Both the position numbers and the translations under genes were made by a program. The notes beneath the pieces are model-generated. The model had not been told where the DNA came from and searched no databases. It was given only the letters and a program-made list of their open reading frames with translations. DNA of 64,000 nucleotides. Origin: Gautieria morchelliformis (Eukaryota; Basidiomycota; Agaricomycetes; Gomphales; Gomphaceae). Location of the stretch: NCBI GenBank assembly GCA_015179125.1, contig WHVA01000409.1, forward strand, positions 1 through 64,000, written 5' to 3'. Within the stretch, counting starts at the first letter, position 1, and each line of letters opens with the position of its first letter. Of this stretch, positions 10,570 through 23,600 are shown one piece after another.

Positions 10570-13500
10570 GTGCTGTGGGCGGTCTGGATCGTAGTGTTCA
10601 AGATCTGGGTCGTCTGAGTAGAAGCCATCGGGGACGTCGACTATCGATGCTGGTGGCTCGCTGGGGCCCGTGGAGGATGGGCTGGGTGGGCTGGTTATCC
10701 GCGCCATGAGACCTGGCACGGGTTGGCCCAGGGTGGGGTTAGGGGTGGCGATTCGATCCGCCAGCCCTGTTTTGGCATATGATGGCAACGGGGCCATCGT
10801 GCTGGACGATGGGCCCGCCACGGGTCGTGGGGCAGGCTCTGCTCACTTCACGGTCGTGAGCTTGCGCTGTAGGGTCTGGACCAACTTCCCCTCCCTAAGG
10901 TCACGTGTGGTCAACTGCGCTTTCCTTACTGCGTGGCGTTCGACCTTGTTGACCCACATTGGCCATGCCGTGTACACGGTGGTGCTGACATCCTTTTCCG
11001 CCAGTTGGACGCAGTTGGCGTCTGTGGCGGTTTTCAGGTGTGCTGCGAATGACGCACAGTTGTCGCACCCGTTGGGATGGACGATGGCTAGGCCATTTTT
11101 CCATCCCACGATTTTCCAATGCTTCTCAGTTGTTGTAGGAGCACTGAGGATTGCTGTGGCCCCTTGCTTGGGGGCTGCTGGTGGTGTTGTGGACGTTGAG
11201 TGATCGATGTCCATGCCATCTTTGGCTGGCATCATCTTTGTTAGAAGGTGATGGCTTCTCAAAAAGCAATGCGCCTCGGAAAGATCCAAGGTGAAAATTT
11301 AAGCGACGCTGTCGGCATGACCTGGCATCTCACGTGATCTGCACTTGACCTACGCGACCTGGTGTCTTTTAGGCAGGTCGTGTGGCTTAGTCACACCCCA
11401 GAGCTCTAGGTAGTGGTCTAGAGCTTCCAGGTCTTTACACGCTGGCATGAGCTCCCATGTCATGTCACCGAGGGTCCATTGGACCTGAAATTCCAGGTCC
11501 TTTGAATTTATCCATCTATGGGATAAAATCTCATCGACGAGCCATTCCTCCTCATTGTTTGTGCTGAAGTGGTAGAACGACTTCACTTCTAGACGAGGGA
11601 ATAGATCGTCATTGTTGGCCTCATCTCGTTGTATGAGGCTGGTGTGGAAGACGGGTGTGACGCACCTGTTCTTCAGCTCATCTGGTAGCTTAAGAGTTAC
11701 CGTCGAGGCCTCGTTGTGGGCCTCAATTATGCAATATGGGCCAATGTATCGTGGCACCAGCTTCCTGGCCCTTCCTTTGGGCAGGGTCAGGTTCTGAGTG
11801 GATAGGTATATGCAGTCGCCGGCCACGTACATGTTGCTATCTTGGCGTTTCTTATTTGCGTGAAACGCCTGTGTTACACAGTGCTCCAGTATGGCATCGT
11901 GCACCATCATCAGTTTCCAGCGAGCCTGTTGTGTGAACCGGGACACTCCCTTGAAAGGACTGTCCACTGTCATGGGCATGTCAATCTGCAGCATGTACCC
12001 GTGATTCAGCTCAAAGGGAGCAAACCCTGTGGTGGCGCTGACATTGCTGTTGATGGCCACTTCGACTATTGGGCACTTGTGTGCCCAGTCTTTCTGGTTG
12101 TCTTTGACAACCGTCTGTAGGATCTGTCCTATCGAGCGGTTGGCCCACTCGGTGGCTCCATCCATCTGTGGATGGAACACGGTAGCCATGAGGAGCTTCG
12201 TCCCCATGAACCGCTGAAGTTCATGCCAGAAGATCAACGTGAACTTTGAGTCTCGATCAGAGATGATAGAGCCAGGGACTCCGTGGAGCCTGACGACTTC
12301 CTTGAGGAATAGCCAGGCTACTTCCTTTGCTCTGACCCTCGCTGTCATTGGGACGAGGTGGATGTGTGAAGTCAGCCTGTCTATGATTACCATGAGGTAA
12401 TCACAGCCGTCTGATTTGGGCATCAGCCCCATGAAGTCGATTCCGATTGACTGCCACGGCCTGTCTGGGATGGGCAGGCTGTGCAGCAGGCCCTTGGGCT
12501 TCTGGGTGCCAGTTTTGTTCATCTGGCACCTCGCCCATGAGATGCAGAACGTCTCGATGTCGGGGCCCATACCTTGCCACCAGTATGCCCTTCGAATATA
12601 ATTTGAAGTCTTCATGTGGCCGTAGTGACCCACGGTACTGTGTGCTTGATCGATTATGATTTTGATCAGCCTCCTTCCCCCGTGAAAAACAGTCTGGGGG
12701 ATGGCAATGACATCTCGTTTGAGCTGATTTTTTGTCCATATCAGCCCATCCTTGATGCTGAACCTTGGGTGGGCATCTGGGTATGCCATGATCTTCAAGA
12801 ATATGGTGTCTTTGTGGTATGCATTGCGCAGGACCTTTGGCAGGTCCATGTCGCCCTTGATGCTCACGCACCGAGGTGTACCGTCATTGCCTAGCAATGG
12901 CGTGGATGTCGTCATCGGCTTCAGGGGCAACGTCCATCTCCGGGTCCCATGCGGGACCTCCATGCAGGGCGGTGGCCTTGGCTGTCCGTGCCTCCGTTTT
13001 CTCTGCAAGGCGGGTCGACCGCCTCGTGGCGGCTTACTGTACCTCGATGTATCTGTCGGTGGGCAGTAGTTCTCCATCTGGATCGAGGCGTTCGTCTGCA
13101 TTGACGAACACGTGTTCTGGATGTCGATCATCGCTCGTGTCACTCTCGTAGTATTGAGAGAGACAGTCCGTGACCTTGTTTTCAACACCGTCAACATGCA
13201 CAGTGTTGAAGTTGAAGCGGGAGAGGAACTCCCACCATCTGACCTGACGGTCGGATATGTTCTTCTGGGTCTCGAAATATTCGAGACCCTTGTGGTCAGT
13301 CACTAGGGTGAACTTTCACCCCAGGAGCTCGTCCTCCCATTTCATCAGGGCCTCGAGCACGGCGATTGTCTCGTGCTCATGGGTCCTATAGTGCTGTTGG
13401 GCCACACTGAACTTCTTTGACAAGAAGCCAACTGGCTGGCATGTTTTCCAGTCGGGGCCCTGGCCATATACGGCACTGACATCCGACTTTGATCCATCCG

Positions 13501-14245
13501 TGATGACCCATATAGGGTCATTGCTTTGGGGGTCGACCAGTCGTAGGATGGGGGCCTTGCAGGCCAGTGCCTTTATGCTTTGTAGGCACTTGTCCAGCAG
13601 CGGTGTCCATTGGAATGGCCGGTTATTGCGGACACACCCTGATAATGGGGTGGTGTATGTGCTCACGTCTGGCATGTAATGTGCCAGGTATTGTACAAGC
13701 CCGAGGAAGCGTTGGACATCATTGAACGTCCTGGGCCTCCTCCATTCGTGGATGTGTTGCATTTTGTCCACATCCACGTGCACGCCTTGGCCGTCTATGA
13801 TGTGGCCAAGGCACTCCATATGTTCTGAGTAAAGATCGACTTTCTTCTTGCTCAAGAAGAGGTGGTTTTTGCGTAGTCTATCAAAGACTATGCCGAGGTG
13901 TTCCTCGTGCTCCTTAATGGATTGTGAAAATGAATATGTCGTCCATATACATGTGGACAAAGCGACCTATGCAGTCGCAGAAGATTGCTGTCACCAGATG
14001 TTGGAACATCGATGGCGCATTGCAATCTCCCATCTGAATAACTTGACTTCGGAACGTGCCAAGTATCGTTGCAGGCCATCTTTGCGACGTCTTCAGGACA
14101 GATCCGGATCTGCTCATATGTCTGATATTGGCAGCGCGCTATGTTGCTGTGGATAACGTCCTTCACCGTATTCTCATTCTGCTGTCGCAGGTCCAAGACT
14201 ATGCGTAGCATGCCGTTTTTCTTTGGCACGCAGAGCATTGGCACC

Positions 14246-14873
14246 TGTTACGTATCGAGATTTCCGCTAAGTCGGAACTGGAAAGGACAGCGGCTTCAAC
14301 TTATAAGTTGTGCCCCCAATGAACTATTGTCCTAAGTATTTTGGAACGCGGATCGGAAGTCGGAAAGTACTGAACTAAAGGTAAGTCGGAACTTGGGTCG
14401 GAACTGAGTTGGAAGGCGGAAGGTGGAGAGACGGAGGGCTTGCTAGACTTGCTGTGCTAAGAACAGGAGATGGAGTGAAGGAAATCAAGTATTGAAGGCG
14501 ATTATCTGATTTCAGAATAACAGACATACATAAGAGGCTTTTATACAAAGAGCTGAGACAACATGTAATGAGGTAGTACTACGCAAATTCTGGGGGGAGT
14601 GGAAGTCGGGTAGACATACGTGGGAACTAACTAATTGGGAACAATGGGACTACAAGGGGGGTTCAGGGTAAGGTAAAACAATGGCAAAAGAACAAGGTGT
14701 CAGAAAACATATCTGACAATGAACTACAAGGATGACCGGATATATGATCTTGATGAATGATGAAGCGGGTCCAGTGGGTCCAAGTAATAGAGTCGAAAGA
14801 ACAAGGGAGTAGAACAAGGGGCGGAATGTGTGCGGAACTGAAGGTCGGAAATCGGAAATGCACGGTCGTAACA
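14246..14873 (-). mobile_element. 3' LTR of chromovirus B (beta family)
   Basis: On the minus strand it starts TGTTACGACCGTGC at 14873, just after a purine-rich AGAAGGGAGATAC tract, and ends GATACGTAACA at 14246. It matches the solo LTRs at 9129-9782 and 31165-31819. It is rich in CGGAA on the plus strand. The immediate outer flank is GCACC. No matching right-hand flank can be checked because the 5' end of B is missing. Confidence 0.85.
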
Positions 14874-14994
14874 GTATCTCCCTTCTAAGGTCGAGCCCCG
14901 CGAGACCACAAGTCAGATCACGTGACCTGTGAACAAACACGCCGGAGTTTGAAAGATAGGCGGGAAGCAAAACACGTCTTCGTCCTAATCCAAC

Positions 14995-16084
14995 ATGAGC
15001 TCCCAATTTGACTTCTCCAAAATGTCCAGCACTGAGATGAAAAAGCATTTCGACGACATGCTTGCGCAAAAGGAGTTGGTGGAAAAACAAGTGGCCGAGG
15101 AAGCTGCACAGAAAGAGAAGGAGCGCCTGGAAGAGGAGTGCAAGGAGAAGGAGTGCAAGGAGAAAGAACCCTGGGACCAGGAATGGAAGGAGAAGGAGAA
15201 GAAGGACTGTGAACACCGCGAGGAGGAGCAGAAACGGGACGTGGCTAAGAAAGCTGCGGAAGACAAGGCCGTGGCAGAGAAGGCGGGAAAACAACGGGTG
15301 AGTCAGAAATGTTGTATGGGGAGTTCCGGTTGTTAACGGAATGTCTTTCCAGAAAATCGTTGAATCTGAGTCCGAATCAGACTGGGAAAGCACGGCGGAA
15401 AGTATGCCGTCCCCAGAGGGCAAGGGGAAACAAAAAGAAGTCGCCCCTATGTTGAACGTTGTTGCGGAACGAAAATGGAGGGCGGATGAGTTCCAACAGG
15501 CCAGGAAAAACAAACTGGCTCGGATGCTGGAGTTAAGGGAGTTGGGACCGGAAAATCCCGTGACAAAGAAACAGAAAACACGGGATGATGACGAAGAAGA
15601 GAAGGCCCCGTGCGACCCTTGCGAGTCAAAGGGGCTGGATTGCATTTGGTCCAGAAATCCGTGGGAAATGTCTTGCGAGCAATGCTGTGACAAGAAACGG
15701 CATTGTGTTGTGGACAGGTGTGCCGTGAGGGTGGAAAGGAAGTGGAAAAAGGTCGAGGCCGGGAGGCCTGAAACCCCTAAGTCGAAACCTGGACCAAGTG
15801 GGGGAAATTCCATGGAAGCGTTTCCGGTAACCAGAAACTCGGAGGCAGCGGTACTGAACCGCTTCACCATGTCCTATCCGCGACTTGACATCGCCAGGTC
15901 GCTGAGGGCCATGAGGAAAATGCAATGTGAAGTGCGGGACATTATGCTGGACATGGCGGAAGTCCAGCAACATCAGGTTCTGTCGATACAGAACCAGATG
16001 ACTGTGATGTCCACAGTCTTGGAACAGCTGATGCGGGAAATGCGGTGGCAGAACGACTTGGTCTGGGACCGAATGGAGTTGTGA
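14995..16084 (+). CDS. Antisense gene of chromovirus B: coiled-coil Zn2Cys6-like protein
   Basis: This plus-strand gene lies between the chromodomain end and 3' LTR of B, which is on the minus strand. It starts ATGAGCTCCC at 14995. Two open exons flank a canonical GT-AG intron (15298-15352, GTGAGT...TTCCAG), in the same phase, for about 343 residues. Exon 1 is almost all charged heptad-like coiled coil (Glu/Lys-rich). Exon 2 has an acidic Ser/Glu patch, a basic KKQK stretch, then a cysteine cluster spaced C-x2-C-x6-C-x10-C-x2-C-x6-C (about 15612-15710), which fits the fungal Zn(II)2Cys6 pattern, and a C-terminal helical part. Nucleic-acid binding is an inference from the cluster. A related antisense gene lies at 57640-59030 in element E. 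No family name is recognised. Confidence 0.7.
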
Positions 16085-19000
16085 CTGCGGGAGCAGGAGA
16101 ATGGGGCGGAAGTGGGTCCGAGTGAGAGGGCAGGAACGAGGGAAAGGGTGGAAACAGAGTTGGTGAGTGTTGAACTGGGACATGCGGAAAAAGAGTCGGA
16201 AGCGGAGAACGAGGGTGAGGCGGAAACAATGAGGGAGGAGTAGGGGTCGAAAAACTTGTAAATAATTTCTTGAAGTGTCGGAAAGTGCAGTAACGGAAAT
16301 TAATCGGATTTGACTTGTGACTTGAAAACTGTAAGAATCAATGAGGGTATCGGAAGTGGGATCGGAAATGACTATGGCGCGGAAATGGGGCCAGGATTGT
16401 CAGGATATGTCTTGTGAAAATCAGAGACGAGATCAGAGGCGTGATCTAGTTCCGTGGCAGAAATCCAGGAAGTCTCTTCATCGGTGTTTTCATAGCCTGC
16501 CCACTTGACCAGGTACTGGAGTTGGCAGCGGTATCGTCTGTAGAGCTTGGAGTTGAGAATTTCCAATATCTCATATTCCAGTTCTCTGTCGATGATCACT
16601 GGCGGAGGCGGAGGTTGTTCTCGATTCGGAATTGTATTCGGAACTGCGGGCTCAAGCATGGAGACGTGGAATACTGGGTGTACTGTGCACATATTGTCAG
16701 GAAGTCTGAGAGTGAAAGAACGACTGCCGGCCTTAGTGATGATCTCGTAAGGACCGAGGTATTTTTCAGAGAGCTTCTTCGAGGGGCGGGTGGTGTGGAA
16801 GTTTTCGGCTTTGACAAAGACTTTGTCACCTATCTTGAATGCCGGTTGCGGAAGGCATTTCTGATCGGCAGAAGTTTGGTATCTCTTTTGGGCAGTGGAA
16901 ATGTTCTCTCGGAGGTGCTGGTGAAGCTCGACGAGTTCCACAACGAAATCTCAGGCTCTGGCAGAGGCGAGGTCGTGTTCAGAGTGGATTGCGAGATTCG
17001 GGTGATAGCCTTTGTTGGTGTAGAAGGGCGAAATTCCGGTCGTGGCGGAAGGCGCATTGTTGTAAGCAAATTCCGCGAGCGGAAGGAGGTCGGACCAATT
17101 GCTGTGTTGGTAGTTGCAATAGACATGGAGGTACTGCTCAAGGGTCTGATTAGTATGTTCCGTTTGGCCGTCACCTTCGGGATGATAACCAGAAGTGAAG
17201 TGGAGCTTCATGTCGAGAGCTTTGCCGAGTGTGCGGAAAAAGGATGACATGAATTCTGATCCACGGTCGGAAGTGACATGGGAAGGGATTCCGTGCTTGG
17301 AAAAGACGTGGAGCATGAAGAGCTGTGTGAGCTGGGCAGAAGTGATGGTGTCGTAAGTTGGAATAAAGATAGACTGCTTTGTGAGGTGGTCAACGATAAC
17401 TAGAATGGTATCATAGCCAGATGACTTAGGAAGTTTCTCGATGAAGTCCATGGATATTGAATTCCAGGGTTGTTCTGCGATCGGAAGTTGCTTCAGGAGG
17501 CTGTACGGTGTGTGACGTTGGGGCTTGGCACGCATACAGGTGGTGCATGACTTGCAGTAGTCTTGGACCATCGTGTGGAGGAGGGGCCAAGTGTAGGTAC
17601 GTCGGATGATGTCGAGGGTCTTGTTCTGGCCTTGGTGTCTTGAGAGTGGGTGATCGTGGCTTTGCTGAAGTACGCAAAGTCGTAGATTGTTGGTATCTGG
17701 AACATATATCTGGGACTTGTAGCGGAGAAAGTTGGAATTGAGGGACCATCCAGGACTGGTTGGGTCATCAAGGTGGGTTGCGGAGATGGGGTCGGAACGA
17801 AGTGCGGAACGGATGTCAGAATGGAGAGACTCGGTGTCCATAATGATTGTGGCGCAGAGTAGCGGAAACTGCAATGCTGTGGCATGCAGGGACGATGCCA
17901 ACTGCTCAGTTGAGAATACCGGGCAGAAATTGTGCAGATTAACACTGGCATAGTTGCTACTTCCCTCTTTTGGGTAGACGTCCCAATGTCTAGTGAGTGT
18001 GTCGGGTTTTGCTCCGAGCGTTCCGGGGCAGAAGCGGATCACCATGTTGAACTGTGAGAGATATTCAGACCAACGGACTTGACAGTGAGTCAAAATCTTA
18101 GTAGTTGCAAAATACTCAAGGTTTTTATGATCCATAACAACATTGATCGGATAAGTTGGACCTTCGAGGTAGTGGTGCCAGATTTTGAAGGCTTCGAAGA
18201 TCGCAAGTAGTTCCTTATCGTAGACGTTGTAGTTGAGTTCTGGGGCGGAAAAGGTGTGGGAATGAAAAGTGATCGGATGAATTTCTCCGTCGTCAGGGGA
18301 AATGATGGAAAGAATGGTGGCTAGTGCGTAGTTGGAAGCGTTGGTTTCGAGTACAAGTTGGGCATCTGGAATCCAGAAACCGAGTATAGGAGCCGTAGTG
18401 AAGGCCGCCTTGAGGGCTTCGAATGTGGAATGGCATTCCGGAGTGAAATTCCATGGAGCACCCTTCCAGGTGAGACACGTGAGCAGAACAGTAATGTCGG
18501 AAAAGTTATAAATGAATCGCCGGTAAAATTGGCGAAGCCAAGGAAGGACTGTACATCCTTAACACGTCGGGGTTCCGGCCATTCTTGAATTGCCTTGACT
18601 TTGTCCTCTGCCATGGTAAGACCTGTTGGAGAGAGGATATAGCCTAGGTATTCGACCGTGTCGCGATGCCATTCGCATTTCTCTGCTTTCGCGTAGAGGT
18701 GGTGTTTGCGTAGATGGTGGAGTACTTCGCGGACATGTTCCCAATGTTCTTCCGGTGTGTTGGAATAGATGAGGATGTCATCAATGTAGACTAGAACACA
18801 TACATCAAGGAGGTCGGAAAATACGTTGTTCATAAAGCGCTGAAAAGCGGCGGGAGCATTGGTTAGACCAAAAGGCATGACAACCCACTCAAAAGCACCG
18901 TAATGGGTGTGGAAAGTGGTTTTCCACTTGTCACCTTCGCGGATGCGGACAAGGTGATAAGCGTGCCAGAGGTCAATTTTGGTGTAGATCTTTGCCCTGC

Positions 19001-20606
19001 GGGGAGTGTCAAGGAGGTTGGAAATGCGCGGAAGCGGATATTTGTCCTTCTTAGTGAGGGTATTGAGTCTGCGGAAATTGATGCAGAGGCGGAGAGATCC
19101 ATCCTTCTTCCTGACGAACGACCAGAGCCATGCAGAGACAGCGAAGGGCGGATAAAGCCCATGTTGAGGTGTTCATCGAGGAACTCTCAGAGAGTCTGGG
19201 GTTCACTTTGCGAAAGGGAGTAGATTGGTCTGAGGGGCGGAGATGCTCCTTCTTCCAAATCTATCTTCAGATCATAAGGTCGATGTTCGGCGGGTTTATC
19301 GGCTTTGGCCTTGTTGAACATGTCCTGGAAGTCATGATATTCGTCCGGAACTGAGCTCATGTTGACTGGAGTGGAAGTTGAGGTGGAACGAGCCTTGACT
19401 GAAGCCGAATCAGAAAGGTGAACCTGGAAAACGGTCGTATCTTCTTGCCGTTGCAATATGCGGAAAGCGGTGGCGGAAATGAGCGCAATTCGAGGAGCTT
19501 CGAGGGATGGAGGTGCTAAAGCAGGACTGGAGTGTGGAACTGAATCCACGAGCAGAGTTGCAGAAGAGGCCTGAGCCATCTTTGCGGACGACGTCAGAAT
19601 AGATGGAAGTTGATCCGGGGTATGGAACTGTATTTGACCCAATGTCCAGTTAATCGACGGATTATATCGGGTGAGCCAATTGTGTCCTAGTACAATGGAA
19701 CAGCTAGCATCTAGCGGAGTAACGTAAAACGTAACTTCATGGTTGTCCCCAGTAGCAAAACGGATAGACAGGTCCACGACTTGGGAGATTGCCGTGTTGG
19801 ATGACCCGTCGAAAAGACGGAGCGGAATTGTCAGAAGGTTGCAGGTCGGAAGTTTATGCTTCAAAACAAAGTCAGAATCAAGGAAACAATAAGTTGAACC
19901 AGAGTCGATCAATGCTGTAAATGGGGGTGCGGAAATTGTGTCGGAAGTCAGCAGAACTGAGAGGGAGTCAGAGGATGAAAGAGCGGATGTGTTGAGTTTA
20001 ACCTCATTTGTTGCACGAATGGAGTCAACACAGCCCTCAGCTTGTGCGGAGGTCGGAGGACTGCTGACTATTTTTTTGCATCCGTAGCGGGAGTTGCTTC
20101 GGATTTCTCTTCTGTCTTGGCTGCACGGCCCTTGGCCTTAGCAGCAGAAGCGGAAGCTCGGGTGCAGTTGCAAGTGACGTGACCACCTTTACCGCAGAAG
20201 AGGCAAAGATTGTTGTCCATGCAATGCTGGCATTCTGCGGGGGTTAGTTTTCCGTCCTTCCCAAGTTTGTCGGAAAGGTCCGGAGTGCTTTTCCAGGTGT
20301 TGGTGTTTGAACCAGAGGCAGGGTTGTTGTGTGGTGTGGAAGTGTTGTTCCGGTTGCCAGAGTTGGAGCTGGAACTGTTGTTGTTGTTTCTGGAGTCGTT
20401 GTTTCCGGAATTGGTCTTCTTCTTGTATTTATCAGACTTCTTGTCGGAAGACTTGTTGTTCTTGCTCTGGGCGGAAGTTTCACGAGCGATTTCGGAATGT
20501 CTTTCCCAGTAGCGTGAATCGATAGATAGGGCTAGGTTGCGGAGGTCGGTGAGGGTGGCGGGTTTTCCGACACGGGCAATTTCATCCTTGATCCAGGATG
20601 GCAGGC

Positions 20607-23600
20607 TGTCAGGGGACACCCTGTTTTCCATTTCCAGTTCCGACACCACGCCCAGTTCCGACTCCATTTCCGACTCCGGTTCCGGTTCCGATTCCATCTC
20701 CGCATCCGCTTTCGGGAACGATTCCGCTTCTGGGAGAACTTCCACCAGTTCCGTTCGCCTTGCCAGTTCCACTCCAATTTCCGACTTCCGCCCCGGAACA
20801 GTGTCGGAAATCAAGCGACTCGCATAATAGGTGGCATCAAGGGTCGATCAAGGGTCAGGGGGATGCAGGGTTGATGGCGGGTGCCAATTGTTGTCCCTGG
20901 CTGCGCAGCGTAGTATAATACGGGCTCGCTGACATTGGGGGTCCTTAGACTTTTCTCTTTGGATTTCCCCTTGTCAGGTGAGAATCCCCTCTCTTGTATG
21001 CTCTGTTCATTTATACAGACTTTGGATTTCCCCTTGTCAGTTGTGTGGTAGTGAGGTCTCCACAACTAGCCAGGGTTGCCCTTACAGCAGAAAAGTCTCT
21101 CCCATAGAGGACCGGCGGTCGTACTGCGCGTTGCAGCCGCCATAGGTGCGTTCGGAATCGGAGACAGCGACTCGGAGATCGCAACCTCTTCCGCACACAC
21201 AGCGTACGACAGCCCTTCTTACGTCGAGCTCCCAACCCCGGAAATCCCGTCCCACATTTCTCCTTCCGACATGGATCCGGACGATCGTCTTCGGAATATG
21301 GAGGAGGAATTGACGCGGAACCGGATGAAGACCGACGCGATTGAAACAGCCTTACAAGCGATTTTGGCTAAGTTAGATATTCCACAAGGTGGTGGAAATG
21401 AAATGTTGGATAATCCGGATTTCGGAAAAGCGGAACTAGCGGAGGAGAGAAAGTCCGCGAAGTTAGCAAAGGTCAAACCCGCAACTCCGGCGGACTTTGA
21501 CGGAGATCGGGAGAAGGGACGCGCATTCTTCAACACATGCAGCATCTACTTCGCAATCGTCGGAGACCTCTTTCCGAACGACCAGGCTCGGATTCACTGG
21601 GCATTGTCCTTTTTCAAGTCGGACCGCGCATCCCGTTTTGCAAACAAGGTGATCCGACATGAAGCAAAGGGCAAGGGGAACTACTTCCGAGACTGGGACG
21701 CCTTCGAGAAAACATTTTCCGACCAGTTCTGCCCAAAAAATGAGCAGCTCACAGCCCTTACGAAGCTCGAGGGGACCAGCTGGTACCAGGCCAAGGATCC
21801 GGTCGATGACTATATCGATCGCTTCCAGGAGCTCATCGACCTTGCGGAGTATGATGACGACAAGATGATCGTCATCAAATTCCGACGAGGACTCGATCCG
21901 ACACTCCAGAACCAAGTTGCGCTGCTTGGGGATGGAGCTCCGGACTTTGATGACCCGGAAGGGTGGTACCAAGCTGCACAGAGGGTGTCCCGGAACAGGG
22001 AAGCAAATGAGGCCTTCGTGGAGACGAGCCGGAATATGACGCGCAGTTCCACTCGTCCTACTCCACCTGTGCCAAAATCCGGAAGCGCATTCATTCCCTT
22101 GCGGAAAGTATTTCCGACGCTTTCTCCGCCCGCTCCTATTAGGAACCATAGCCCTCCTCCCTCGAAGAGTGGCCCTGCCCCGATGGATGTTGACCGCATG
22201 CGCGGAAAAGGCCGCGGAACTATCACCTGCTTCCGATGTCAACAACCAGGCCACTATGCCCGCGAGTGCCCCCAAGCATTTGACATCCGGCTTATGACCA
22301 CAGAGGAGAAACTCGAGCTCCTTCCAGAGTTCCTCGCACTTGCGGACATAAGCGGAGTGCCTACTGCGGAAGGAGTTTCCGAAAATGCGGAACATGGCGC
22401 ATCGGAAGCGGAAGATGCGTCGGATTTTGTGACGCGCAGCGGGTGAGATGTGTGCCCCTGCTGCCTGTACATAACCGGTTTGCCTGTCTTGAAGTAGAGA
22501 ATGAAAAGCCCCAACTCCCCTCACTTCATACAGACCCACCGGATAAAGTCACACAAAAGCCAAATCCGACACCCCGTCTATCCCGCATCCGCCCTTGGGA
22601 GAGACGCCTTCCGAAGCGCTATGTCGTTGCTGCCACCCCTGGCCCCAAGTCACTAGTCATTAAGGTAGAGATCCAGACGACAGATACGGCGGAAGTCAAA
22701 TCCGGACCCGCCCTTGTCGATTGCGGGGCCACTGGTCAGTTTATGAACCGGGACTATGTGGAACGGAACCGACTGACGACGCGGAAGTTGCAACGTGCAA
22801 TCCCGGTGTTCAATGTGGATGGAAGCCCCAATGAGGCAGGGTCCATCACGGAGATAGTGGACACAATTCTCCGCTACGATGGACACTCGGAACGCACTTC
22901 CTTCGCTGTCACCAGCCTGGGGAAGCAAGACATCATCCTTGGGTTTACCTGGCTTCAAGAGCACAACCCGGAGATCAATTGGCAGACTCGGAAGGTACTG
23001 ATGAGTCGATGTCCAGCCAAGTGTCACATGTGCCGGTCGGAAATGCGGAAGGAGCACCAGGAGCAGCGGAAGACCGAACGGCTCATACAGACATGTCGTT
23101 CCGGCCCCCATCCACTGCTTGCAGAAGAAGACTCGGAAGCGGAATTTGACCCGGATCCCACTTCCAATTCCAATTCCAATTCCAATTCCGACGCCATCCG
23201 ACTCGGCCTGGAAGACGCTCTGACGGAAGGGGAGCGCTTGCTGTACGTAAACCTTCCGCCGGAGGCGGAACACATCCGCGCCACCGGAAATATTTCGCAA
23301 CGCCTTGCTGAAGCCTCTAAGAGGTATGATAGAGTGGAGGCGGAAATTCCGGAGTACCTGCGGGAGTTTGAGGACGTCTTCTCCAAGGAGTCGTTTGATG
23401 CCCTGCCTCCGCGGAAACTGTGGGACCATGCCATCGAGTTGGAGCCTGGGTCGAAGCCCACCAACTGCAAGGTCTACCCGCTGTCACCCAAGGAGCAGGT
23501 AGAGCTCGATGCATTCCTTGCGGAAAATCTCCGTACAGGGAGGATCCGCCCCTCCAAGTCACCCATGGCATCTCCGGTGTTCTTCATCAAGAAGAAGGAC

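Larger units (their letters stand above)
7617..11289 (-). other. Third ORF (ORF3) of gypsy element A, after integrase
   Basis: An open coding region follows the integrase end by about 60 bp on the same strand and runs to a stop directly before the polypurine tract, with an alpha LTR nested at 8883-10569. The N-terminal part has KIVGWKNGLAIVHP followed by a CDNCASFAAHL-type segment. The C-terminal part has YNPEGIPSAIHD and VDVWMWMRRLAP. The extreme C-terminus is acidic (SDADSENLTRSIYEEV). The same motifs in the same order occur in element D. I see no signal peptide or membrane segment, so it does not look like an env gene. The function is unknown to me. Confidence 0.7.
7385..14245 (-). mobile_element. 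Ty3/gypsy element A (pol part, third ORF, 3' LTR piece)
   Basis: Minus-strand order is RT (about 14244-13700), RNase H (about 13700-13035, DHKGLEYFETQKN), zinc-binding and catalytic integrase (about 12900-11700, with WQSIGIDFMG and HPQMDGATEWANRS), integrase C-terminal domain to about 11350, a third ORF (11289-7617), a polypurine tract (7596-7611 as CCTCCCCCTCTATAG on plus) and part of a delta LTR ending TTTACA at 7595. Gag, protease and the 5' LTR are absent: the element stops where element B begins. It is a broken fossil with several breaks and a nested alpha LTR. Element D at 46-56 kb is its closest relative here. The 110 bp between it and copia element 2 show nothing recognisable. Confidence 0.85.
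14246..20606 (-). mobile_element. Ty3/gypsy chromovirus B with an antisense gene
   Basis: Minus-strand order is a gag end (about 20606-20068) with a CCHC knuckle (CLFCGKGGHVTC), aspartic protease (IDSGSTYCFLD near 19910), RT ([11 protein letters not shown] near 18770), RNase H (MDHKNLEYFATTK at 18135), integrase with HHCC and a D,D,E core (about 17640-17050), and chromodomain (LVKWAGYENTDEETSW near 16515-16460, stop near 16372). Then come a gene on the plus strand (14995-16084), a purine tract and the 3' LTR (14246-14873). The gag N-terminus and 5' LTR are lost where element F lies. It is a fossil with several breaks, inserted into the RT region of element A. Confidence 0.88.

Noticed and set aside
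8878-10574. Target-site duplication for the alpha LTR in element A
   Set aside because: The 5 bp on the two sides (ACGTG and GTGCT) do not match, so no duplication is claimed, although the insertion is clear from flanking coding.
7617-11289. ORF3 as an envelope gene
   Set aside because: It sits in the env position, but I see no signal peptide, furin-like site or membrane-spanning stretch in either copy.
14650-15870. 406-residue minus-strand ORF
   Set aside because: It is the shadow of the antisense gene and beta LTR of element B read on the other strand. Its composition is Ser/Phe/Leu-rich low complexity, and the plus-strand reading has the coiled coil, Cys cluster and intron.
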